Of a DNA stretch of 36,367 nt, positions 8,976 through 16,124 are shown piece after piece. The DNA comes from Flammeovirgaceae bacterium. GTDB lineage: Bacteria; Bacteroidota; Bacteroidia; Cytophagales; Cyclobacteriaceae. The DNA is taken from assembly GCA_003229495.1 (NCBI GenBank), contig QIEB01000580.1, positions 1 through 36,367 of the forward strand, given 5' to 3'. How positions within the stretch are numbered: position 1 is the first letter of the stretch; the number at the start of each line of letters is the position of its first letter. The position numbers and the translations under genes were made by a program. The notes beneath the pieces are model-generated. The model saw only the letters and a list, made by a program, of their open reading frames with translations, ran no database searches and was not told where the DNA came from.

Positions 8976-11195
8976 ATGGGGTCACAGCCTATGTTGATTG
9001 AACAAAAAGACCAACTTGAAAAAGACCGGCTTAAAGATAAGTTAAAAGAAGTATTTGGGTACAGTCAATTCAGAGGTAATCAAGAAACTATTATTAAGAA
9101 TATTCTTAAAGGTAAGAACACTTTTGTGATCATGCCTACGGGAGCCGGTAAATCATTATGCTACCAACTGCCAGCGGTGTTTTTGGAGGGAACGGCTATT
9201 GTGATCTCTCCTCTGATCGCACTAATGAAAAACCAGGTGGACGTACTCAATGCCCTGGGAGTAAATGCTCAGTTTCTTAACTCAACCTTAACCAAATCTG
9301 AGATCAACCGGGTAAAACAAGGAACACTTGAAGGAAAGGTGAAACTCCTGTACGTAGCGCCGGAATCACTTACAAAACCGGAAAACATTAGTTTTTTGAA
9401 GCAGTCAAACCTTCTTTTTGCTGCTATAGACGAAGCCCACTGTATTTCTGAATGGGGCCATGATTTCCGTCCGGAATATAGAAAGATAAAGACCATTTTA
9501 GATCAACTGGGTCAATTGCCAATAATTGCCCTGACAGCCACTGCTACTCCCAAAGTAAAATTAGACATACAGCGAAACCTGCAAATGGAGGAGGCCGACG
9601 TGTTCAAATCCTCATTTAATCGAGAGAATCTTTATTATGAGGTCCGGTCAAAAAAAGACATTAAAAAACAATTAATCAAGTTTGTCAAAGCTCATCATGG
9701 CAAATCGGGTATTGTTTACTGCCTCTCCCGTAAAACTGTACAAGAAATAGCCGAGTTTTTACAAGTGAATGATATTAAAGCTGCTCCTTATCACGCGGGA
9801 CTGGACAGTAATATCCGGATAAAAAACCAGGATGATTTTCTTAACGAAGAAATACATGTAATCGTAGCCACCATTGCCTTTGGAATGGGCATAGACAAAC
9901 CTGATGTACGGTTTGTAGTTCATTACGACACTCCTAAATCACTGGAAGGTTATTATCAGGAAACAGGTCGGGCCGGTAGAGATGGGTTAGAAGGTAATTG
10001 TCTAATGTTCTACAGTTATAATGATATAATCAAACTGGAGAAATTCAATAAAGACAAACCGGTTACTGAAAGAGAGAATGCTAAGGTTCTTCTGGAGGAA
10101 ATGGCATCATATTCGGAATCTGCGGTATGTAGAAGAAAGCAGCTACTACATTATTTTGGAGAGATATATCAGGGGAACTACTGTTCTGAGACCAAATGGT
10201 GTGATAATTGCCGATACCCCAAAGAAAAATATGAGGGAAAGGATTATGTACTTACAGGGTTAAAAACTGTAAGTCTGACCAATGAGCGATTTGGGCTGAA
10301 ACACTTGACTGATGTGATCACCGGAGTGAGTAGTCAGTACGTACAAAGTTATCGCCATTATGAACTTCCGGTATTTGGCTCCGGGAAAAACGAAGGTCAG
10401 GAAATGTGGAGTTCCATTCTCCGCCAGACTATGCTGCTGGGATTTCTTGAAAAGGATATTGAACATGTGGGAACGTTAAAGTTGACCAATAAAGGACGTT
10501 CATTTTTGGAAGAACCACACTCGGTTGAGCTTAGCAAAGACCATGATTACGGCAAGGAGGAAGAACCCAGCATCACAGACGAAGCGATCACTCGAAGATC
10601 GTATGACATATCCCTCTTTGAGTTACTGAAGGGGCTAAGAAAAAAGATTGCCAGGCAGAAGGGTTTACCGCCTTACGTGATTTTTCAGGACCCATCTCTT
10701 GAAGAAATGGCCATTATATACCCTACTAACCGGGAAGAGTTGTCCCAGATAAATGGAGTTGGTAGAGGGAAGGTGGCAAAGTTTGGACAGCCATTTATTG
10801 AGACTATAAAACATTATGTAATAGAAAACGACATAACCACTGCTTCCGATGTGGTAATAAAATCCGCTATTAATAAGTCCAAAATCAAAATACACATTAT
10901 CCAGCAAATTGACCGCAAAGTGGACCTGGAAGAAATTGCAGAATCTAAGAATATGAAAATGGAAGAACTCTTGGGAGAGATAGAACAGATCTGTTATTCC
11001 GGTACTAAGTTAAACCTCGACTATTATGTGGAACAAATTATGGACCATGACCGGCAGGATGATTTGTATGACTATTTCCTAAATGCAGAGTCTGATAATA
11101 TCAGGGAAGCTTTGAACGAATTGGAGGATGAGGACTTTTCCGAAGAGGAGTTGCGGCTGATGCGAATCAAGTTCCTTTCCGAATACGCCAACTAA
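8976..11195 (+). CDS. recQ: ATP-dependent DNA helicase RecQ
   Basis: RecQ unwinds DNA 3'-5' in recombination and fork repair. Numbering here uses ATG 8976 (739 residues). Walker A is PTGAGKS (54-60), the DEAH box is 152-155 with the aromatic loop SEWGHDFRP right after it, then ALTATATP. Domain 2 contains IVYCLSRKT and FGMGIDKPDVRFVVHYD, with motif VI QETGRAGRDG. The zinc-binding subdomain supplies cysteines in ESAVCRRKQ, NYCSETKWCDNC. A winged-helix region and an HRDC domain (SLFELLKGLRKKIARQKGLP) follow, then a helical tail ending in a Glu-rich stretch. The frame opens at TTG 8946; ATG 8976 and ATG 8991 are more plausible because kdsD begins at about 8921 on the other strand. Confidence 0.94.
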   Translation: MGSQPMLIEQKDQLEKDRLKDKLKEVFGYSQFRGNQETIIKNILKGKNTFVIMPTGAGKSLCYQLPAVFLEGTAIVISPLIALMKNQVDVLNALGVNAQFLNSTLTKSEINRVKQGTLEGKVKLLYVAPESLTKPENISFLKQSNLLFAAIDEAHCISEWGHDFRPEYRKIKTILDQLGQLPIIALTATATPKVKLDIQRNLQMEEADVFKSSFNRENLYYEVRSKKDIKKQLIKFVKAHHGKSGIVYCLSRKTVQEIAEFLQVNDIKAAPYHAGLDSNIRIKNQDDFLNEEIHVIVATIAFGMGIDKPDVRFVVHYDTPKSLEGYYQETGRAGRDGLEGNCLMFYSYNDIIKLEKFNKDKPVTERENAKVLLEEMASYSESAVCRRKQLLHYFGEIYQGNYCSETKWCDNCRYPKEKYEGKDYVLTGLKTVSLTNERFGLKHLTDVITGVSSQYVQSYRHYELPVFGSGKNEGQEMWSSILRQTMLLGFLEKDIEHVGTLKLTNKGRSFLEEPHSVELSKDHDYGKEEEPSITDEAITRRSYDISLFELLKGLRKKIARQKGLPPYVIFQDPSLEEMAIIYPTNREELSQINGVGRGKVAKFGQPFIETIKHYVIENDITTASDVVIKSAINKSKIKIHIIQQIDRKVDLEEIAESKNMKMEELLGEIEQICYSGTKLNLDYYVEQIMDHDRQDDLYDYFLNAESDNIREALNELEDEDFSEEELRLMRIKFLSEYAN

Positions 11196-11246
11196 CACCT
11201 CACAATCTTATTTTTATTGACATTTAAATTCAACTGATCTGGAAGT

Positions 11247-12557
11247 ATGAACATTCTTATTTTAGGTTCTGGGGGCAGGGAACATACATTTGCCTGGAAA
11301 ATAAAGCAAAGTCCAAAATGTGGGCGACTGTACATTGGGCCTGGTAATGCCGGGACCGGTTTGATTGGGGAAAATGTACCACTGGATCTCATGTCATTCC
11401 CCGAAATAGGGGACTTTGTAATTTCAAAAAACATTGACTTGGTGATAGTGGGTCCGGAGGTACCATTGGCACTTGGTATAAAGGATTATTTTAAACAAAG
11501 GGATGACATCCGGAATGTTCCTTTGGTTGGACCTGATAAAAAGGGAGCAATGCTGGAAAGTAGTAAAGACTTTGCAAAACAGTTTATGGTGAAATACGGA
11601 ATCCCTACCGCTGATTATGCAACCTTTGACCGATCACAACTTGAACAAGGTCTTGACTACCTAAAACGACAAAATTTACCTATTGTACTAAAGGCCGACG
11701 GTTTGGCCGCTGGAAAAGGCGTGGTGATCTGCAATTCACTTGAAGAGGCGGACAAGATCTTTAAAGAAATGCTCCTGGAGTCAAAATTCGGAAAGGCAAG
11801 CGCCAAAGTGGTGGTAGAAGAATTCCTTAGTGGTGTTGAAATCTCAGTCTTTATTGTTACAGATGGAAATACCTACAAAATACTGCCATCAGCCAAAGAT
11901 TATAAAAGAATAGGGGAAAATGATAGTGGGCCAAATACCGGGGGAATGGGAGCTGTGTCTCCGGTGCCGTTCGCAGATGATACATTCATGAAAAAAGTTG
12001 AAGAGCATATTATAATGCCTACCATCAACGGCCTCAAAACCGAACAGATTGATTACAAAGGGTTTATATTTTTGGGTCTGATTAACGTAAATGGTGAACC
12101 CATGGTCATCGAATACAATGCTCGTATGGGGGATCCTGAAACACAGGTAGTATTCCCACGAATATCCAGTGATTTGGTAGACATGCTTTTGGGCTGTGCC
12201 CAGGGGACTTTGGATCAAATTGAGCTATCTATTGATTCCAGGAGTGCCTGCACAGTAGTAATGGTTTCAGGAGGATATCCAGGAAGTTATCCGAAAGGCC
12301 TAACAATCAAAGGCCTGGACACCCCAACTGAAAATCTGATATTTCATGCGGGAACAAGTTCTCAGGATGGTCACATCTTAACCAATGGAGGCCGGGTTTT
12401 AGCCATTACGGCTTTTGGAAACAATTTGACGGACGCATTGGACTTAGCATATGATACCGTAGATCAAATTGAGTGGAAGGATGTGTACTACCGAAAAGAC
12501 ATAGGCCAGGACCTGCTGGCTATGGTAAACAAAACTGTGGAAACTTCGGCTGAGTAA
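11247..12557 (+). CDS. purD: Phosphoribosylamine-glycine ligase (GAR synthetase)
   Basis: This 436-residue enzyme joins glycine to 5-phosphoribosylamine using ATP in step two of purine synthesis. The N-terminal GARS domain begins with the classic MNILILGSGGREHTFAWK and IGPGNAGTG. The ATP-grasp region contains VLKADGLAAGKGVVIC and VVVEEFLSGVEISVF. The PurD signature RMGDPETQ follows, with metal-binding residues, and a C-terminal domain with VMVSGGYPGSYPKG and THGGRV-like TNGGRVLAITAFG. Length is normal for the family. It follows recQ by 51 bases on the same strand and stands apart from other pur genes. The remaining distance to the PSP1 gene is 41 bases, so readthrough is possible. Confidence 0.96.
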   Translation: MNILILGSGGREHTFAWKIKQSPKCGRLYIGPGNAGTGLIGENVPLDLMSFPEIGDFVISKNIDLVIVGPEVPLALGIKDYFKQRDDIRNVPLVGPDKKGAMLESSKDFAKQFMVKYGIPTADYATFDRSQLEQGLDYLKRQNLPIVLKADGLAAGKGVVICNSLEEADKIFKEMLLESKFGKASAKVVVEEFLSGVEISVFIVTDGNTYKILPSAKDYKRIGENDSGPNTGGMGAVSPVPFADDTFMKKVEEHIIMPTINGLKTEQIDYKGFIFLGLINVNGEPMVIEYNARMGDPETQVVFPRISSDLVDMLLGCAQGTLDQIELSIDSRSACTVVMVSGGYPGSYPKGLTIKGLDTPTENLIFHAGTSSQDGHILTNGGRVLAITAFGNNLTDALDLAYDTVDQIEWKDVYYRKDIGQDLLAMVNKTVETSAE

Positions 12558-12598
12558 CAGAAAATTGTAAATTGTCGGTTTAATACTATTAGAAATTT

Positions 12599-13738
12599 AT
12601 GTCGGGTTGCAATTCATGCATAACAACCGGAGGAAAAGTGGATGGTTGCCAAAACAACGGAGGATGTCTTACTGGCGGCTGTAACAAACTTAACGTATTT
12701 GATTGGCTCTCAAATATGGGCATGCCCCAATCTGAGACATTTAATATTCTTGAGGTTCGTTTTAAAAGCGGGAAAAAAGAATTCTATCGCAATCAAGACC
12801 AATTTGATGTAGTAACCGGAGATGCAGTGATCGTTGATGTGCCCAACGGACACCATCTGGGATACATTTCCCTGCAGGGAGAATTGGTTCGTTTGCAAAT
12901 GCAAAAAAAGAAAATAAAAGAGGATGAGAAAGTTCGCAAGATCTATCGTGTTGCCAGTGTAAAAGACCTTGAAAAGTATCATCAGGTAAGAAAACGTGAG
13001 AATCCCACACTTATTCGAACTCGACAAATCATTAAGGATATGAACCTGGCAATGAAACTTTCTGATGTGGAATTCCAGGCGGATAATTCCAAGGCTATTT
13101 TTTATTATTCCGCAGTAGAACGGATAGACTACCGAGAATTGATCAAGGTCCTGGCTAGTGAATTTAATATTAGGGTAGAAATGCGTCAGATAAGTTTACG
13201 GCAGGAGGCCGGCCGGCTGGGTGGAATTGGTTCATGTGGGAGAGAACTGTGTTGTTCAACCTGGCTTAATGAATTCAAGAGTGTTTCAACCGCAACTGCC
13301 CGATATCAGAAATTGAGCCTTAACCCCAGCAAGCTTTCAGGGCAGTGTGGAAGACTGAAGTGCTGCCTCAATTATGAGTTGGACTCTTATATGGACGCAC
13401 TAATAGACATCCCCAAACTTGAAGGTCCATTGCAAACCAAGAAAGGATTCGCAAAATTGCAAAAGACCGATATCTTCAGAAAAATTATGTGGTTCGGTTA
13501 TGAACTTGAGAATTCCTGGCACCCGGTATCCTGCGCTCGTGTAAAAGAAATCGTGGCACTAAACCAGCGGAATATCTTACCGGAAACTCTGGAGTCAAAT
13601 GAGAGCACCAACGGTAAAAATCATTTTATCTCAATAAATAAAGAGCTTGACAGAATTGATAGAAAGTACAGGTCAAAGAATAAAAGAAAACCCAGCAAGA
13701 GGTCCGGAAATAAAAAGTCACCACCAAATGAGTCGTAA
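12599..13738 (+). CDS. PSP1 domain protein, RicT/YaaT-like
   Basis: This 379-residue cytoplasmic protein carries a PSP1 domain (about residues 46-135, FNILEVRFKSGKKEFYRNQD onward). The cysteine-rich N-terminus has C4, C7, C17, C23 and C28 before CNKLNVFDWLS. A second conserved set, C213, C218, C219 and C250, C255, C256 (GSCGRELCCSTWL and GQCGRLKCCLNYE), is the family's hallmark. In Bacillus subtilis, RicT belongs to the RicA-RicF-RicT complex, which binds iron-sulfur clusters and promotes RNase Y-dependent RNA maturation; transfer of that role here is inference, as RicA and RicF are not in view. The last 30 residues are strongly basic (RKYRSKNKRKPSKRSGNKK), suggesting RNA contact. Its end overlaps gldH by 11 bases. 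Confidence 0.88.
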   Translation: MSGCNSCITTGGKVDGCQNNGGCLTGGCNKLNVFDWLSNMGMPQSETFNILEVRFKSGKKEFYRNQDQFDVVTGDAVIVDVPNGHHLGYISLQGELVRLQMQKKKIKEDEKVRKIYRVASVKDLEKYHQVRKRENPTLIRTRQIIKDMNLAMKLSDVEFQADNSKAIFYYSAVERIDYRELIKVLASEFNIRVEMRQISLRQEAGRLGGIGSCGRELCCSTWLNEFKSVSTATARYQKLSLNPSKLSGQCGRLKCCLNYELDSYMDALIDIPKLEGPLQTKKGFAKLQKTDIFRKIMWFGYELENSWHPVSCARVKEIVALNQRNILPETLESNESTNGKNHFISINKELDRIDRKYRSKNKRKPSKRSGNKKSPPNES

Positions 13739-14216
13739 ACTTTATTATGTGTTCCTTTTACTTGCAATTCTGTCCGCCTGCTCCGATCCTCTCAGGGTTT
13801 ACGAAAAAAATATTGATTTTTCAAGAAATTTATGGCTGGCTGATAGTGTGGCAAAATTTGAGTTTGAAATAACAGCCACCAATCTATCCTATAACCTATA
13901 TTATAACGTTCGTAACTCAATTTCTTATCCGTATCATAACCTTTATGTCCTTCATACTTTAGAGGATTCTCTAGGCAATGCTTTGTCTAGCGCTCTGCAA
14001 AATATGGATCTATTTGATCCAATAACAGGTGCACCCTTGGGTGATGGATTGGGAGATATTTTTGACCACCGAATATTAGCAATTCCCAACCAACGTTTTC
14101 CTGAAAATGGCCTATACCGATTCAAGATTCAACAGTTCATGCGTCAGGACTCCTTACCATTAATACTGAGCATAGGCTTAAGAGTTGAAAAAGCCGTGGG
14201 AACAGTAGAACAGTAG
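13728..14216 (+). CDS. gldH: Gliding motility lipoprotein GldH
   Basis: This 162-residue protein begins MSRKLYYVFLLLAILSACSD, a lipoprotein signal with lipobox LSAC and acylation at C18. The body contains the family's DPLRVYEKNIDFS opening, then a beta-rich domain with SISYPYHNLYVLHTLEDS and the ending GLRVEKA. GldH is needed for gliding in Flavobacterium johnsoniae and is widespread in Bacteroidetes. ATG 13728 is chosen because it gives the lipoprotein signal; the frame opens upstream at TTG 13647 within the PSP1 gene, but that extension would hide the lipobox. The start overlaps the PSP1 stop by 11 bases, so translation is probably coupled, and adjacency of these two genes is common in the phylum (from memory). 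The last codons lie in an 8-base repeat. Confidence 0.88.
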   Translation: MSRKLYYVFLLLAILSACSDPLRVYEKNIDFSRNLWLADSVAKFEFEITATNLSYNLYYNVRNSISYPYHNLYVLHTLEDSLGNALSSALQNMDLFDPITGAPLGDGLGDIFDHRILAIPNQRFPENGLYRFKIQQFMRQDSLPLILSIGLRVEKAVGTVEQ

Positions 14217-14233
14217 ATCATTTGAACAGTAGA
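14200..14233 (+). repeat. Octamer repeat (gaacagta) across the gldH stop codon
   Basis: The 10-mer gaacagtaga occurs at 14200, 14208 and 14224, spacings of 8 and 16 bases. The unit at 14216-14223 (gatcattt) is a degenerate copy. The gldH stop codon (tag, 14214-14216) lies inside it. An 8-base inverted repeat, aagccgtg at 14191-14198 and cacggctt at 14241-14248, encloses the array. Confidence 0.6.
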
Positions 14234-14271
14234 ACCTGGGCACGGCTTGATTGGGTGGAGTTTCAAATATC

Positions 14272-15882
14272 TCAATCGAGCAGCGAGGCTTGTTCGGAAT
14301 TGCCGATTGTCGGAGAGCCTGGTATATGGATAGTGAAACAAGTACCTTCTCCAATTTTGCTGGTTACTTCAATGTCACCTCCGATAAGTTCGGCAAACTC
14401 CTTGCACAACAATAGACCTAAACCCGCCCCTTCATTGAAAGACCCGCCATTTATTTCACTTCCTTTGAACTCAAATATACTCTGTAATTTTTCCTCACTA
14501 ATACCAATGCCGTCATCTGCTACTTCAATCATGGCAGTGCCCTCCTCACCTGTTTTAAGGCTTATTGCGATATATCCATCCTGTCTGGAAAATTTAATAG
14601 CATTGCTTATTAAATTTCTCAAAATCAACCGAAGCATGTTGGCGTCCGCATAAACCTCAATGCTATCTGGAACACTGGCTCTGAAATGAATATTCTTAGC
14701 CTTTAACCTTGATTTGACAAATAAATAGTTTTCTTCTATCAATCTTTTTAGGTCAATCTTCTTCACGTTGGGTTTGATCTGACCCAGATGTGACATTGAC
14801 CATCTTAAAAGATCATCCAGAAAGTGGGACAATCGATCCGTGGATTCAATCATTTCATTGGCTAGTGATCTCAACTCAATATCTCCGATAGAGGACAACT
14901 TCGCTCCCAAAATATTTAGAAATCCAGAAATCGTGTTAATAGGGCTTCGTAGATCATGTGATATGATGGAGAACAGTTTGTCTTTGGTCATATTGGAATG
15001 CCTCTGTTCTTTTTCCGTCTTAGACAAAGTCAGATTGAGGCGCTGCAATTCTTCATTTTGTTTTACCAGTTGTTTCTGAACTGCTCGTTTATTTTCTACA
15101 TCTTCCAGTAAGTTGCTGGTCTTACGGTATTGTACGATCCAACCAATCAATACCATAAAAAATCCAATCACCAATGAAAAGATTAGTAGATAACGCCAAT
15201 CTGTAATGGGTATATCGGTGGACCCCGAAGTAGCCGGAGCCTCAACATAAATGGTATCTTTCGAAGATTCTATTTCTTTGTTGAGAAGGTCATTGAAACT
15301 CTCAGCTTGACTTTGAATTGAATCCTGATAAAGTTGGGTCAGCATTCTAATGACCTTATTCTGGTATATAACAGCCCTGTTGAAATTTCTTCTCTTGGTT
15401 GCAATATCTGCCAGATTCTGATTTATGGACATTTGGAACGATTGGCTGGCGCTATTTTCAATAATTTCCGCAGCATCTAGATATGATATCCTTGCCAATC
15501 GGTAGTATCTTTCGGGCTCATCATTGTCTCCAAACCTCTGGTAGATGTTTCCTTTGGCTTGATGTATTTTGGCAGCTGCTATAGACTTACCTTCGCCGTT
15601 TAAAAGAGGCAGAGCACGATCGAAATAACTGATTGCTGAATTGTACTTGCCGGCCTTGTGATAGAGATATCCGATGCTAGCCAGCGCCCTTCCCACTTGT
15701 TTTTCACCTTCCTCTACAATTCGCAGGTAGTAAGCTATACTATCCTGGTCCGGCGCCCTGTCAGGGGCTTGAGCTTCCAAGGAATACGTGATCAACCAAC
15801 ATGGGGTTAGGTATAAAAAAAACAAGAAAAACCGATCGATCCTTCTTGGTGGTGAGAACGGAAAATAGTTGATCCAATGCAT
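14272..15882 (-). CDS. TPR-containing sensor histidine kinase
   Basis: This 536-residue membrane kinase starts with a signal or anchor helix (FFLFFLYLTPCWLITYSLEA, 18-37). A periplasmic helical region with TPR-like repeats (about 50-200, such as KYNSAISYFDRALPLLN) follows, then one membrane helix (about 229-251) and a coiled coil (about 252-300). The HisKA H-box is SIISHDLRSP, with the phosphorylated histidine at 309. The ATPase domain shows the N box (NLISNAIKFS), G1 (VADDGIGIS) and G2 (GAGLGLLLCKE). No receiver domain or response regulator lies beside it, so its partner is elsewhere. This TPR-sensor architecture is common in Bacteroidetes. The signal is unknown. It converges on gldH with 55 bases between and has a good promoter. 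Confidence 0.93.
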   Translation of the reverse strand: MHWINYFPFSPPRRIDRFFLFFLYLTPCWLITYSLEAQAPDRAPDQDSIAYYLRIVEEGEKQVGRALASIGYLYHKAGKYNSAISYFDRALPLLNGEGKSIAAAKIHQAKGNIYQRFGDNDEPERYYRLARISYLDAAEIIENSASQSFQMSINQNLADIATKRRNFNRAVIYQNKVIRMLTQLYQDSIQSQAESFNDLLNKEIESSKDTIYVEAPATSGSTDIPITDWRYLLIFSLVIGFFMVLIGWIVQYRKTSNLLEDVENKRAVQKQLVKQNEELQRLNLTLSKTEKEQRHSNMTKDKLFSIISHDLRSPINTISGFLNILGAKLSSIGDIELRSLANEMIESTDRLSHFLDDLLRWSMSHLGQIKPNVKKIDLKRLIEENYLFVKSRLKAKNIHFRASVPDSIEVYADANMLRLILRNLISNAIKFSRQDGYIAISLKTGEEGTAMIEVADDGIGISEEKLQSIFEFKGSEINGGSFNEGAGLGLLLCKEFAELIGGDIEVTSKIGEGTCFTIHIPGSPTIGNSEQASLLD

Positions 15883-15919
15883 TATTTACATTGAATATAG
15901 TCCATTCATTAACACTAAT

Positions 15920-15949
15920 CAAATTTATTGAGACTTGGATAAGCCCAAA
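15920..15949 (-). promoter_or_regulatory. Bacteroidetes-type promoter for the histidine kinase gene
   Basis: On the minus strand the sequence reads TTTG (15949-15946), 18 bases, then TAAATTTG (15927-15920). Both elements match the Bacteroidetes primary-sigma consensus (TTG, 17-23 bases, TAnnTTTG). The -7 element ends 38 bases before the ATG at 15882. The rest of 15883-16124 is AT-rich; an imperfect A/T hairpin at 16067-16086 might end helicase transcription, but it is too GC-poor to call. Confidence 0.6.
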
Positions 15950-16124
15950 AAAATCTAAAAATATTGAATAAATTTTTTCAATCCTTGTTTAACACAATTT
16001 CTTGAAAACGTATGAATCAATTATCGTAAAAAAGTCCAAAACCTTGTTGAAGGGATATTTTTTCCGCCTATAAAAAAATTTTATGGTTCTAACGTGAATT
16101 TATCCACTAGTTTACCCTTCACGG

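Noticed and set aside
13647-13727. N-terminal extension of gldH from TTG 13647
   Set aside because: It lies inside the PSP1 gene and would bury the lipoprotein signal; ATG 13728 restores the lipobox LSAC.
16067-16086. Terminator after the large helicase
   Set aside because: The imperfect hairpin is made almost only of A and T and has no convincing stability or U-tract in the right place.
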